Assembly: GCA_963971405.1 (NCBI GenBank)
Contig: OZ020487.1
Location: 24,661,371-24,725,370, forward strand
DNA length: 64,000 bases
From: Psococerastis gibbosa
Taxonomy: Eukaryota > Arthropoda > Insecta > Psocodea > Psocidae
Direction of reading: 5' to 3'
The notes under the pieces were generated by a model. That model ran no database searches. It saw nothing but the letters and a program-made list of their open reading frames with translations, and was not told the DNA's origin. This document shows, in pieces, positions 1 through 12,633 of this stretch (the stretch's first letter is position 1; each line of letters begins with the position of its first letter). The position numbers were made by a program, and so were the translations under genes.

Positions 1-2526
1 ATCTTTATCGTTGATATGGTCCAACATTCACTGGTGTAAAGGTATTTCAAGTTATGCTGGACATACTTGGCAGTGGAGTATGAGTCGTGGGGAGCGGCTA
101 TGTAATTTGGTTGGTGGGTGTTGCAGCCCCACGGCGTTGCGCCCGTACGTTGCAGAGCACGGAGCAACACGCGGTCCACCAATGGGGATGAGAACCGGCG
201 GACTGACATTGAGGAGGAGCTTCCTCTGGCTCGAGTAAGAGACCATGCGCACGCAGCAAAGGCATGTAACACAATCACGCTCATTGCTTACTCATGTATC
301 ATTAGCCAAAGCGGCCCAGCTTTACTAAAACACTAACCCTCAGTCAGCGGTGGACGGGGCTTACAAAGCCGGGTACACACTTATGACGCGTATAGTTTGT
401 GATTATAGTAAGAAATAATAAGTGGCGTGTTGCAAAGAAAATGTAAATTTAATCAAATGAAAATAAATAAATAATCAATTATTTGCCAACAGACCTAAAA
501 GTCCAATAAAATGCAAATCTTAAACGAGCGAACTAATACGAGCCTTCTCGTAGTTTTTCCTATTGATTTTCTACTGCTATATTTTTTCTCTCTCAAATAT
601 CTTCTCTTTAATAACCATATACAGTATATACAAATATCAACTAAAGTTTAAAGTCTCAAACAGAGAAAATCGCTATACGAACCGACTAATTTATTTATGC
701 ACCCATTCTGAATCCAAGTGAAACTGCGAGTATTTGCCGCTTTGTGTGTACCCAGCTTAAGCTTTATGCCCACATGCTATAATTAGTTTTAGTTACTATT
801 TCACTTGATATTTTTATTTTTAAGTCTTTCTGAGTAGAATCTGATAAAGAAACTCCTCATAAACTTGACAGAATTATTGCAATAGGTTCTGATACAATTG
901 GTACTGCTGAACCTACAGTATGTCAATAATTTGTCACAATTTTTAATCTAGGCTGACAACGTGGCCTTCCTACTATTTCATTGCATGCATCAATGATTCA
1001 AAATGTATCCATGACAGGTTTCATATGGCATTCATCCACATTAACACTTAAACCTGCGGCCATTCCTAAAAATTATTTTATTCCACAGCGTGATATGCAG
1101 AAAAAACGCGTTAATACGATTCTTCTTAGGCTATTGAGTCGTCTACCCACCAAGCTACCCCTGGACGTTTCGTACCTCTTGGAGCCAGTGAAGAGAGCAA
1201 GAGCAAGCAAGAAGTCCGCAACCTAGTATAGATTATTCCGAGTTTAATGAATCTCAACGATATGTTTAGGCAGATCTAGCGACTTTGATGTTTATAAGGT
1301 AGCCATGTTATTTTCACTATAGGCTTATTATTAGGTGATGGCTGTATTATACATTATCGTAAGTCTGCTAGGTGGTATGCGTGCTGTGAAATTATGCGAA
1401 ATGGTTGTTTGATCTTTTAAAGTTGTTAGTTAGTTGTTAAGCACAATGCTTTATAAATTTATAGAAACTACCCGGTGATTTTTCTGCTTTGTCCCATTCG
1501 CAATATTTTGTTGTTCTGTTATTAAATATTGTACTGCTGCCCATTTGGCAGCCATTTTCAAGCAAATTCAGAGATTACAAAGGCCTAGAGTTCGTTATTT
1601 CTGTCACATTTTCTGGCGCTGGAATTCATTTTTCAGTTAATGATATAACTTTTATGTTGATTAAGGGTACCAATTAAATCTGAAAGTCATTTATTTGCTT
1701 TCTACCACCTGTGCCAAAGCATGAGGTACTTTCAAATTGCCCTCTTTATGTAGCCGCTTTTAGTTTACCAGGTTTCAATAGCTACTTTCCATGAATTTGC
1801 TGTAAAATGGCTACTTGCATGGACCCTATGCAGTTGGATTTAGCTCCTGTAGCTGTTTTTACTTGTGTCTTATTGTGGGCATTTCATATTTTTTATTTTT
1901 GCGCACCCATATTTTGATGTCTGTTTAAGCTTGTTAATGGGACACAGTACACATTCGAAGATCCAATAGTGGATGTAATAAATGAGACGTGGACATGCAT
2001 TTTCGTAAAAAAATAAGCTTTTTCTCAAAAATCCCATTCAAAAAACCTAAAAAATGTAAAAGCCCTAGCATTGTATACATCACATTATCTACGAGGAAAT
2101 TGGTAAAATATGATGGCCCGGCCCGTATTACACGTAAGTTACCAATAATTATTATAATAGTTCCGTGTGTGGTCATTTATTTAAATGGGAACATTATCCC
2201 AACTACTGTATTTTATAGAGACATCGCATTTCTCGATACCATTCGCACATCTTTTCTTAGGTTATTAATTATTATTTTATATTAAAATATATGGAAATTT
2301 TGTTCATAACCGTAATTGATTGAAATGTTTTCTCCTGTTACTAATGCGCTTGTAACTAGAGTCAAATGCCCATGCCGCGCAATATTGTATACGAATGTTT
2401 CAAATACACCAGATGAATGGGAGTGAATTAGTTTTAGCGCTTCATATTTCATTGTTGGGGTCACATTTCTATTATTAGTCCCCATATTTATCATATTTTA
2501 TATTATTATTTGATTTGTCCCCACCA
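1..2526. other. Gene-free stretch, nothing recognised
   Basis: AT-rich sequence with a GC-richer patch at about 60-370. The short open frames over that patch (72-75 codons on both strands) overlap each other and resemble no family I know. I see no splice-bounded exon, RNA gene or clear repeat ends here. Confidence 0.4.
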
Positions 2527-2686
2527 GCGGGCATACTATGCTGTTTAGTATTAACTTATTCTTGGGTTTAAAAATGTAAACAAAGCAATTTTTGAATAAT
2601 GTAGCACTTTCCATTTTAAAATAATTATATTGTTTACATGTTTAATCCCGGGTTAAGATTAAAAATAATCGCCATAGTATGCCCGC
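2527..2686. repeat. Fold-back MITE, family A (GCGGGCATACTATG ends)
   Basis: The stretch begins GCGGGCATACTATG and ends with the reverse complement CATAGTATGCCCGC. Inside are two inverted copies of a module containing AAAATGTAAACAA, separated by an AAAGTGC-like centre. The same internal module recurs at 2943-3079, 10590-10776, 38766-39096 and 58577-58741, and in weaker form at 32244-32340 and 33446-33525. There is no coding capacity. The superfamily is unassigned because no clean target duplication is visible. Confidence 0.65.
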
Positions 2687-2942
2687 AGGCGCAAGCTTGT
2701 TCATGCGGGTGGTGTTCTTTTATCGCATTTATATCCTCCTTGTCCGGGGAGAGGGTACGTGCAATTCGGGCCAATAGAATTAATTAATAGGTTGATCTTA
2801 ATAATTCGTATGTGTAATGGACCACAAGCATTGTTACAAAATCAGTATTTTGACCACAGAAATTGTATGCAAATAATTATTTATTGTTTCTGTGAATTAG
2901 GGTTAAAACTGGGGTGGGTGCTTAAAGCCCATGAAATCCATA

Positions 2943-3079
2943 GCTATTATGGCGATTATTTTTAATCTTATTCTGGGATTAAAAATGTAAAAATGTAATT
3001 TTACAATTGAAAGTGCTATTACAAAATTGTTCATATTTTTAACCCCATGAATAAGTTAATACTAATGGGCATAGTAGGT
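2943..3079. repeat. Fold-back MITE, family A, degraded copy
   Basis: It contains TATGGCGATTATTTTTAATC on the left, a central AAAGTGCTATT and an inverted GGGCATAGTAGG on the right, matching the neighbouring copy at 2527-2686. The ends are less perfect than in that copy. Confidence 0.5.
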
Positions 3080-5431
3080 CCGCTGCACTAATGTATTTGT
3101 ATATTTTAGAGATTGCAGAATTTTCAAGCGAATTATTGTATCACACGGTACATTGAAGATGAATAGATGAATGGTTGAATAGTCGTGCGGCGTGACATTC
3201 TCGTTATAAATATTTAACTCAATTCTGGTGTAAATGCAGCTTAACTGTTTAGCTATGTATAAATGTTTGTTTGGAAAAAAACATGAGTTTTAAGCACCTG
3301 CCACTGTTAACCCCCATTTGGCCTTGATTATTATTAGGGCAGCGGCGTTATGCTTTTGATGGACGAATTTAATTGATTTATCACTCCACAGCTGATGCCG
3401 ATGGACAATGGATAGAAAATACAATTTATCTTAATAGGTTAGATTTAATGACGTCGGGTCCGATTTAAAACTAATCCTGAAAAATTAAATTAAGTTTGAA
3501 TTCTGCCTCTCCAAGACCCACTGATACACTTTCTGACTTGCATCTTGCTGTTAGAATAGTAATGTCTTCAACAAAGTATTATTTTGCTTTTTATTAAATT
3601 CTATATTTGCTATAAATGTTTCAATTTTTCATGATAATAATACTGGTTGGAGCGATAAATGAATTTCTTCAAAATACTTTGTCTGCCAGGTTGATTTTTT
3701 ACAACGTAGGGCGCACTGCACGTAGTTTCTGTGGACTATAATAACACTATGATACTCACATTTTATTTTTTAAAGTAATTACAGTGCCGGTATATTTATG
3801 TTTGACTACCGCCAATAATAGAACAATCGTATTTTTAGCTTGAATATTGTCTAGTCTTAGTCAAATTTCAATGAAGTATGTTCTGTTTCGTGCCCATTTG
3901 TTTTACGCAAGTCTTATATCACTGAAAGCAAAAATGTTTACTGAGTTTAAGACGTCTTGGTCTTAAGCTGACGAATGGATACTCCTTGCCAGAGCGGAAT
4001 CTCGTAAAAATGTATATAAGAGATAGATTAATATATTGGATTTAATTAATTTAATTGATTTGGGCTCACATGTGAGAGGGAATTTAGCAAAGATTTTTTT
4101 TTTAATTTGTATAATACCGTTCCCGTTAAGGTTTTAAAGGTAATGATTCTCTTTTGGTTTGGCACCTGTGATAAAGATGCATGGTGTTGCAAGCTTCTGA
4201 AGCTTGTTGATGGTGGTTAATAGAATGCAGCCACTTCTTTCCTTGTCCGGTAATAATAATTTTGTTCATTCTAAGTTAGAATTTTTTTTAAAATAAATAG
4301 AAAAATATTGGTTTGTGGTTGAGAGGAAGCCGACCATAGATATTGGCCACCTCTGGATCACACCAGAATTTGCTAATTGTCATAGATTTGGTCTAGGTCC
4401 AAGTTGTAGTATTATCAGTTTTAGTGCGGTGATTTTTCCGTCAAACTGATAGGGGGTTGAAATTTACTGAATCCTCAAAGTTCATGGAATTATTATAACA
4501 GAAACAATTAAAAATACCTTGTAATATGTTGTATGACGTCCCCTAATACTTGAATAACAATGAAACTTATTAAATTAAATAAAAAATATGAACTAACAGA
4601 ATTGGGGTGGTCAATATCTAAGTCTTAATTGTATGCAATGACGGCTGGAGCTCGGTTGAAACCCATATCTTAATATAATAACTGCATATTACACCCTGAT
4701 CCCCAAAAAGCGCACGCGGACTTGCCTTCTTCCACTTCCTGCATTAAAAGCGAACTTCTTGTTTGGACAAAAACAATAGCACTCTAGAAGTCCTGCTATA
4801 TAGCTGCTATGTTCATTGATTGCAATTTGGTTACTATGAACCTATTTTTGGACTATATAGTGATAAAATCTATAGATCTCGGCAAGCATGTTGCTTACCA
4901 TACTAATGCGATGGTGAGATTTCAGTTTCTGATAAGAATCGATAACTAGGGGCAATTGTGTGTAATATTATATGCGACAGGTTTTCATTCGTTATATACA
5001 ATATATGCTGTATAGCACCCAAAAACAATGCTTAATGAATTATAAAATGACTCACCGGTGGGATTTTTGTTGCTAATGTTATAGTTTTCCCTCTTTTCTA
5101 TAACTCACCCATTTTAAACTTTTTAATTTGAAAAATGGAGTCTGGACATTGAAACTTTTCGTTTTACCCTTTCGCCAAGATATTTTATAAATCTAACAGA
5201 CAGTAATGAATTGTTATGCTGTAGATTTGTGTTTTGGGCCAGTGTTATTTTATTTATTTAATTGAATTAATTCTAAAGTAGATACCTTAATAATGTAGGT
5301 AGTTCATCTGTACAATACTTGTAAAAACGTTAGTAGTAAGTAGCCATTCACTCTTCCTCCGTACCATTTACTTGTTTACTTATTAATGGAAATTAGTATT
5401 TTGTACCCCTGTGCATTTACACAATTTACTA
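3080..5431. other. Gene-free stretch, nothing recognised
   Basis: AT-rich sequence without an open frame over 60 codons in the supplied frames and without recognisable repeats or RNA genes. Confidence 0.4.
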
Positions 5432-5520
5432 CCCGACCGCGGATAGGATGGCACTTGGAACACTTCGTTTATTCGAAAACTTTTTATAAATGCTCCAAGT
5501 GCCATCCTATCGTGGTCGGG
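5432..5520. repeat. 89-bp palindromic mini-MITE (CCCGACCGCG ends)
   Basis: Starts CCCGACCGCGGATAGGATGG and ends with its near-perfect inverse, closing on CGGTCGGG-like sequence (CGTGGTCGGG). Both sides are flanked by TA, consistent with a 2-bp TA target duplication. A second copy lies at 33610-33726 with the same termini and a different centre. Mobilising transposase unknown. Confidence 0.7.
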
Positions 5521-5522
5521 TA

Positions 5523-7639
5523 TTAACGGTTTGCGGATGCATTCAATATCATGCGTAAACTGTTTTTGCGTTGAAACCCCGGCCCAACATCTTTAAATTG
5601 ACAGTGAAAAAGCTTGGGAAATGATGATTTGATTTGTAAACTTTTCCAAATTGTAGCCATACCTATATAGTCTATAATATCCATTATTCTTAACTTGGAA
5701 ACTTTCATAGCAAAAGTAAAATGAAATGTGTTTGAGTTAAGACATCGTCGTGGGCCATTCAAGTTTTTTATATTGTCAAATTTAATTTTTTTATGAAACT
5801 AAGACCCGGTCAGAAAGACCGAACCTACGCAGCAGATCTGCTGGGTAGAATCTGCCTTTGTGCACCGGGCCTAATGTAATGTGTTCAGCTGCAAAACTAA
5901 AGGTAGCTGCAGCAGCAGCATAGCCGAAAAGTAAATTTGTGGAAGTAAACTCTACAGAAAATAATTTGAAAATATCTGAACCCTCTAAAAAGAGAACGAT
6001 TCTAATTGAATCGTAACTAACTTAACTTGAAGACTATGCTGCAATTTATCAGCAACATTAGTAACTAGATATCATAATTAAGAGCCAAGTCGATTTTCAC
6101 AGGAAATCGGAAATCGTTGAGCCGTCAAAAATATTCCATGAAATTAGCAGAAATGCTCCACTACAGTGTGATACATGGCATGCGGCCTTCAACAACACCA
6201 ATTCTAACTCCTTCCTCGATACTACCTCACCAATCGTTTTTTGTACAAAACAAATTCAATGATAAGGCTAATCGATCTTGTTTTTCCTGATGTTTTTGAC
6301 TACTCTAATTGATATTTCATGAGATAATTTAATGCCTGAATCCTAAGTTTTATCCGCTGCCAGCCTTCTTGAATGTGACCTCACTTAGGTATCATTTCTT
6401 AGTCTTGTGTCAAGAGCGCAGGGGTGCGATTTGTTTTATTTTCTGCAACAAGGCAGAGATTTCAAAATATTTTATAAAAAGCCACAATGGAATGAAAATG
6501 GTTTATGAAAAATGCATGAACCACACAAGCTTTTATAGTAAATTAAAATGTTCTCATTTGAAATAATTACCCTAAAAGTGCATTACAGGTACCGATTTTA
6601 TCGAAGAGTAGTAAATCAGTCAGGTAAATAGTTAACTCTTTATATTTTGTATTACTTTTATAAAGCCATATTCATATCTTTGTGATGAGAAATTAATTAA
6701 TTTCGTCGAGTCCCGTCATTTACAAATTATTTTGAAATTACTTCCTTAAAAGATTGGTGGAAAGTGTGGAAAGACAAAAATGTTTGAGGACATGAGAGGC
6801 GTCACTCCAAATCCAGGTACATTTTATTTTTTTGAACTAATAAATCGATAAATATTGTATAAATGACAGCCTAATTAGTTTTTAAAAGTTTAGCTACGTG
6901 AATTTTTCGTAAAACTGATGTTTCTATCGTTTTGCCCAACTTCAGTTTCATGAAAAAATAACTTCGCCAAAATAACTCTTCCATCTACAACTTATGCGTA
7001 ATACATTTTGATAACTTTCGTAAAATGTAATGTGTCAGATTTTAGAGTGGCCCTTCTGCCCTTGATATTTCCTCTTAAGTGGTTAAGAAGATAGGCACAG
7101 CAATGGGGGAAGGACACTATCTATAAGGGGCAATTTTTGTCGAATATCTTGTTATTGATCTTCCAATTACTGGTACAGTATAGGCTTATTTATCACGCTT
7201 TGTTACATTTTTATCTTTTGACAACTATGGCATCCTATAATTATTGTTGTGTGTGTGTTTTGCTTTCGCGGATTTGTTTGAAATTATATTTTACCTTAAT
7301 GAAGTAATTGCTTTCTGTACGTTTCAGTCAATACTCTCTAGGGCCATACCCCCATTCTTATAATAGAGCACAATACCGAACGACGTAGTAGTGTACATAG
7401 GTACCTAATACGTAATAAAAAAATAATCATGGTACATGCCAGGGTATAACGAACATTGAATGAACGTTAAACGTACATGAGCTTGAGATCTACAGTCAAT
7501 TTCATAGTTCAGTGGTGATATGGTCACATTCCGATGAAAATACTAGCCCTACCATGTAAACAAAGGGCGAAACTGTCAGTTGACCATACAGTACTTTAAG
7601 GTAGGTTCTAATAATTTAAGTGACCTTAAAAATATTACG
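5523..7639. other. Gene-free stretch, nothing recognised
   Basis: No exon-like open frame that resembles a family and no paired repeat ends were seen. The short frame at 5523-5762 on the minus strand starts right at the mini-MITE and looks fortuitous. Confidence 0.35.
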
Positions 7640-8159
7640 ACTCCGGCTACCGCGACAGGTTGGGGAAGGCCCGGTCCCAAAAACGCTTGGAAAGTTTCCG
7701 TAAAGCTTACTGGGCAGCCGACCAGTCGTAACCTATGGGTGTGAGACATAGGTTATGACTCGGAGGAGCGAGGAGCTGCTTGAAAGGTGGGAGCGTAAGA
7801 TACTGTATGGAAAGTGTATGGACCCGTGCAAAATCAGGGAGAGAGGGAGGGACAGAGTGGCGTATCCGTAGCTCTATGCGATGTACCCGGATCCTCCGAT
7901 AGTAGCCGAAGACAAGAGATCCCGCATCAGGTGGCTAGGGCACGTGAAGCGAATACCAGAAAATAGGGCTACCAAAGCAGCCTTACACAAGGTGCTCCAA
8001 GGGAGAAGACGAGTGGGACGACCGCGGATGCGATGGCTTGGCGACGTCGATGATGAGCTGGCGACCGTTGGCGTCGATAACTGGCGAAGGAGGGCGCAGG
8101 CTGGCGCGATATGGCAGAGCAGGCCAAGGACCTTCACTGGCCGTAGCGCCAAGGAGTAA
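7640..8159 (+). pseudogene. Non-LTR retrotransposon reverse transcriptase, C-terminal remnant
   Basis: The last part, about 7881-8159, encodes RIRWLGHVKRIPENR followed by GRRRVGRPRMRWLGDV and WRRRAQ. This is the standard C-terminal tail of endonuclease/reverse-transcriptase polyproteins of LINE elements. Upstream, about 7730-7880, another frame reads SEELLERWERKILYGK..DP, the segment that normally precedes it, so the copy carries frameshifts and a stop. The catalytic core is absent, so this is a dead 5'-truncated copy. The exact clade cannot be decided from the tail. Confidence 0.75.
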
Positions 8160-8639
8160 GTAAGTATACTGGGCGGCACGGCTAGGCATTAGAACATAAC
8201 TCAGAATTATTTACCAAGCCATTGCTAAGGATGGTTGGCACGCACCTTAGAAAGCACGTCTATGACTTGTGTTCCCATACCCATATTGTTACCCCCACAG
8301 TGTCGTAGTTGCAGCCGCACTTCACTACTACGCCTGCATCGCTTTAAGCTTATTCAGAATTTAGTGTTAAAATAGATATTGAAGAACCTACTTAACTGCC
8401 ATCTAAGCTCACATCAAAAGTAGGCTACCTACTTTTGCAGGCAATAATAGATAGCAAATTTAGACTCCTTCAAATTTCTATGGCATGCACAGAATGTGTT
8501 GCAGGCAATCTGTGCGTAAAAGCTACAACCTTTAAAAATGTCATTCACGAATGGTTCATTCCGGCAGTCCACGACTTCTCCACGTCAAGAAATATTAATG
8601 ACATCCGTGGCTTAAACTTAACCGATTTTTTTTTTTTAA

Positions 8640-8805
8640 CAAAAAAAGATTAATCGCATACAAACAATTTAATGAATGTATCCGATTGACCTTTTCACTC
8701 GCCTCTGTAGGTTAGTACCCGTGTTGAGTTACGACACGTCTCCGATCGCATGGCGTGTAAAGACTCGCACTAGTGCAAGCACGTTACCACCGGGCCATCG
8801 AAGTC
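8640..8805 (-). repeat. SINE-like repeat S2, copy 1
   Basis: Read on the minus strand it begins near ATGGCCCGGTGGTAACG, which resembles a Pol III A box (TGGCnnnGTGG), and continues GAGTCTTTACACGCC...CACGGGTACTAACCTACAGAGGCG, then an AT-rich tail. The same sequence occurs on the plus strand at 46148-46310, and its 3' part at 25413-25488. A tRNA origin is inferred from the A-box-like stretch; the B box is weak. Confidence 0.55.
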
Positions 8806-8951
8806 GATTTTCACTTATGGGTGTTAACCTGAACTGCTTGAACAGATTATATCCGCGTTAATGGTCCTTTTGAGCACCAAAGAAATATGTAACAAAATTT
8901 TTTTCATAGTGAAAATTTATCAGTAACAATGAATTAAAATTTACAAGAATG

Positions 8952-11715
8952 TTAATAAGAAGCACTTTGCATTAAGCCCTTGCCGTTTATTATGCTTGAG
9001 CCTGCACACACAATCCTGCAACCAGTTTTCTTCTCAAGCAAAGAAAATGCTGCCATTTCTGCGTATGTTATACCTCCTACAACATAAACAACCACGCATC
9101 TCGGATTAAAATCTAAATTGCTTTCTGCTGTTTTTCCAGTAATCATTACGTCATTACCGTCATTTGGCAACTTTTTAAGCAATTCTCTTACGGTTTTCAC
9201 CTCTTTATTGATAATGAGGCTCACAAGCTGCACAATAACAGGTATATAGATACCACCAAATACATATCCAGGATCCTGTGGATCATTCATATTATATTCT
9301 TCATTGACTTCTGGGAAAAGTTTAAGTTTCTCGGCGGTAGTTTTAAAAGCACTTTTTTTGGGCAATGATACCGCTTGAACTACTTTACTGGCAAGGTTAA
9401 TTGATGAATCCGAAGAAGAATGCATGGTGGTAAAAAGTCCCATCTTCTCAAGATTATAAAACGTCACTAAATGTTCGTGGCCATAGGCATGGAGAAATTG
9501 CATTTTTAGACTATTTGCTTCAAAACTTGTCAGCCCATTTTGGGAAATTGATAATAAGCACATTAATCGTAAAATTAAATCCATATTTTTCGTACAAGCT
9601 ATCAGTTCTTCAATAAAAGTAAAAGACTCTTTTCTGGAAAGACCCATTAAAATATCATGCTGGCAAGTTTGGAGGCCTTCAAATATCTGCCCGATTGAGT
9701 TCATTATTTGCTCACAAATATAAAGATGATTGGCTACTGTTTTCCCTTTATTTGCAGCAATGGCCAGTTCTTTTTTGACAAAATGTGTCATTTCCTGGAT
9801 TGTCATGTTCATGCGTTTCGCTTGGAATGCTTTTATTTCATTGACCTTTTGACGGAGGTGGACACAAACCTCTGAAAAGTTACGATGCTTAATATGGTTG
9901 TATGTTTCATCCTCACTTGACAGAGACATTGACACTGATTTCTTGGCATCCGCTTTATTATTTTCAACTACTCCACTGTTAATTCCCAGAACGTCGCTTA
10001 CGAGACTAGTGTAGGTTCCTGCAGTTAGGAGGGCAGAAGCGTAGTCAATATCACGGTCAACAACTAGGAGAAACCCAATTTCAGAATTAAATGTATCCGG
10101 TTCTCTTTTATCTTCTTCTAAAAAATTCAAAACGTTACCTATCGCCTTTGCGTATGATCCAACATACATTTTGAATGGCGTACTCCCAAAAATATGTTGC
10201 AGTGACCACAATGACCTTGCTATTGGAGTAATGAAGGTTGAATCACGGGCCACAAAGAAGCATTTAAAAATTTCAGGACTTTCAAAAGATAGAACTCCAG
10301 TATCCAAACTTGTCAGTTCCCAATTAAATGAGTGAAGTTTAACGCGATCGTGAAGACCTTCTTCTTCAATGTAGTTTTCGATAGAGTGAAAGACAGTGGG
10401 TATTATTATTATATGGTTTTGCTTAGTAGATGAATTTTGGTCACATACCCTTTTTATCGTAATAAGATCTGCGCGGACTAAATAAACCATAACTGCGTTT
10501 TCTGATGACACTTCTTTCTTTGAAAGTTTGAAGATTTTGTCCACTCCATGTGATCTGCAACCCACAATAAAAACGTTATTTAATATTCAGCAGCCTGATC
10601 ATGGCATATATAATACAGGTATTTATTTAATCCCCTAGTATTAAAATCCCCTGGTATTAAAAATGTAAACAAACAAATTTTGAATAGTACTTTCCATTAT
10701 AAAATTAACTTGTTTACATTTTTAATACCAGGGGATTAAATAAATACCGGTATTATAATCGCCATGATCAGGCTGCACGCAGCAGGGACATAACTTAAGT
10801 TACTAAACCGTAAAAGTGTGATAACCCACCCTCCATTGCTAACGTTCACTTGACTAGGCCACGACAATGGTGTACGAGGACTGGTTGGAATATTTGGAAT
10901 ATATTGTAATTAATAATGACTTGTGTATATTCTAAACAGTCCTCTTTTACACTCAACTAAGAAGGCCTGAGCCCCGCTTTACATGGCCAGAAAATGTAGC
11001 ACATTAGGAATCTATTCTTTAGGCTTATACGGTATAACTATTAACTATGAGCTGCATGGGTAAAAGTCTATACCACACACTGCATGTGATAACTGCTTTC
11101 GTTACTTTGGAGGTTGTCGCTTTTGGCTTCTGTCTAACGTGAGCAAAGGCTCAACGCTCTACGGTGAGCACACTAACACTCGGTAATCAACCTATTTTTT
11201 TAGGGGAGGGGGGGGCTTTGCTAGGAAAATTTTAACATTGAGGACGCTTTATTTGGGACTAATTATGGCTCTACAGAGCACTTGAATTAATCTATTGGTA
11301 AATTATTTGACATGAGTTGAACTTGAACTTTCACTTGACAACGGGATCCGTCCCAATTGCACGATAAGTCAAATGACTACTAACACACAGGCAATGTCAA
11401 TGTTACAATATAAGTCCAACTAATCTTTTATCAAGTATCCCTTGTTCCTTTATAATAAAAATTTCAGAGATTCAATAGGTTAAAAACAGTTAAAGTGCCA
11501 GTAATGGTAATCCTAGAGTATAATAGTACATTAAACAACATTTAAACGGTACTCAACCTTAATAGTTTGGCTCCAATAAACTTTTCAAGTGGTTTCATTA
11601 CACTGCCATCTATGACAAGATCCTTTTTTCCATGTATTGCATCCAAAATTTTCGTTAGTTTCAGCTGAGATATTTGTCTGAATGCATCAGTTTTTTCAAT
11701 AAACGCGTTAGACAT
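8952..11715 (-). CDS. VPS33B: Vacuolar protein sorting-associated protein 33B (Sec1/Munc18 family)
   Basis: Exons, minus strand: 11715-11558 and 10554-8952, 586 residues, close to the usual ~617. The junction is phase 2 (AAG|GTTGAG donor, TTGCAG acceptor) and rebuilds an uninterrupted frame reading KLLRSHGVDKIFK. I chose the ATG at 11715; the longer open frame to 11748 has only a GTG. Landmarks of VPS33B include GKKDLVIDG near the N-terminus, VDRDIDYASALLTAGTY, SSEDETYNHIKHRNFSEV, LRLMCLLSISQNGL, YGHEHLVTFYNLEKMGL, GYVFGGIYIP and the C-terminal VYVVGGITYAEMAAF. VPS33B is an SM protein that works with the VIPAR partner on late endosomal and lysosome-related organelle traffic and acts in the cytosol on endosomal membranes. 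The large second exon is almost the whole gene. The one intron (10555-11557) holds a MITE at 10590-10776. Assignment to 33B rather than 33A rests on recalled family landmarks. Confidence 0.93.
10590..10776. repeat. Fold-back MITE, family A, in the VPS33B intron
   Basis: Perfect 16-bp inverted ends (GCAGCCTGATCATGGC and its complement) enclose two inverted modules with ATTAAAAATGTAAACAA and an AAAGTACTATTC-type centre. It lies in the VPS33B intron, ending 34 bp from the 3' splice acceptor at 10555-10556. Confidence 0.75.
10933..11010 (-). repeat. SINE S1, partial copy
   Basis: Carries CTTTTACACTCAACTAAGAA, then GGCCTGAG...CTTTACATGGCCAGAAAATGTAGC, the body of the S1 repeat found in fuller form at 14048, 37566, 62086 and 62818. 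The tRNA-like head is missing or decayed. Located in the VPS33B intron. Confidence 0.55.
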
Positions 11716-12086
11716 GTTTTCACTGTACTCTGCACTACTAAACTGCACACTATTTGTAATTATTGCAATTAGCCAAATTTTGAATTAAACACATTTTTAA
11801 ATCTGTAGATTTCAAAACTAATGCTTGTTGTATTGCACTTGGTTTGTGTAATGAGTGTAATGTACTAATGTGTACAATGTAGAGCGACTAGCGAGAAGGG
11901 TGACGTTTCAAATATGGCCGCCCCTGCCTTAAAAACAAAATTTATAAATAACTTTCATTCTCAAATAAGAATAAATTTAAAAGAAATTTATATCAATTTA
12001 GATCTAAAATAAAATCTAGTTTCATTCTACATACGACAAAAAAATGCCTGTATACCCTTTTAGTACTCAATAGAGTTCTTGCGTAG

Positions 12087-12124
12087 TGACGTCACAGTAA
12101 GAGGCAGAGCTAACAGCGCATGCG
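12087..12124. promoter_or_regulatory. CRE palindrome and NRF1-like site upstream of VPS33B
   Basis: TGACGTCA at 12087-12094 and GCGCATGCG at 12116-12124 match the CREB/ATF and NRF1 consensus cores. They lie about 370-410 bp upstream of the VPS33B start and about 130 bp before the decayed THAP exon on the other strand, so they may mark a bidirectional promoter. Functional role is inference only. Confidence 0.35.
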
Positions 12125-12235
12125 TGATTGCGAAAATAATGGAAACAAAATCAGCTGTTCGGCCATTATTGGAGGTTATAAAGTGCATTGAGCGCTATTG
12201 ATTTTTAAAGTTTTTAGTTGTTATTATTCATATTT

Positions 12236-12437
12236 CTAGCGTTATATATTAAGCATTGCTGCTATGGCTTGTGCAATAGTGATAGCCGATACCAGGACAG
12301 ACCACATACGAGAGAGGTCCGAATTATATCGTTCCCCAAGCCACTAGAAAAACTAGAGAAATGCAAACTGGTGGTTGCATCTTTGTGGCAGAACGAAGTC
12401 CACAATATTTAAAGTTACAAAATACACATATATATGC
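12236..12437 (+). pseudogene. Decayed THAP zinc-finger exon
   Basis: The plus frame reads KHCCYGLCNSDSRYQDRP, then FPKPLEKLEKCK, the start of a C2CH THAP DNA-binding domain of the type common in invertebrate transposases. After the lysine codon at 12365-12367 the frame is wrong; the next frame continues WLHLCGRTKSTIF and KVTKYTYIC, which is the expected continuation, so one extra base at about 12368-12370 explains the break. An ATT stands where an ATG would be expected just before KHCC. Homology stops at about 12437, where a C-rich MITE begins. Probably a dead transposase 5' end or THAP gene; no DDE portion is seen downstream. Confidence 0.65.
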
Positions 12438-12440
12438 ATC

Positions 12441-12588
12441 GCTGTGCCCAGGAGGTGGTCCATGGGGTCCGCACCCCCCCCCCCCGAAATAAATTTCTGC
12501 AGGTAAACCTGTATGGTTTGAAGAATTTGTTCATTAATAAATTACGTTAAAAAAATCCGAAAAAATCCTTGCTACGGCCTTGATTGGG
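12441..12588. repeat. C-rich hAT-type MITE (GTGCCCAG family), left-truncated
   Basis: Has GCTGTGCCCAGG on the left, the diagnostic GGTCCATGGGGTCCG followed by a poly-C tract, TAAACCTGTATGG, AATAAATTACGTTAAAAAAA, and an inverted CTACGGCC end. Same family as 12634-12805 and 44334-44499. Confidence 0.6.
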
Positions 12589-12633
12589 ATCAATAATGTA
12601 TATTAATATATATTGTCGTTACTTTCCAGTGGC

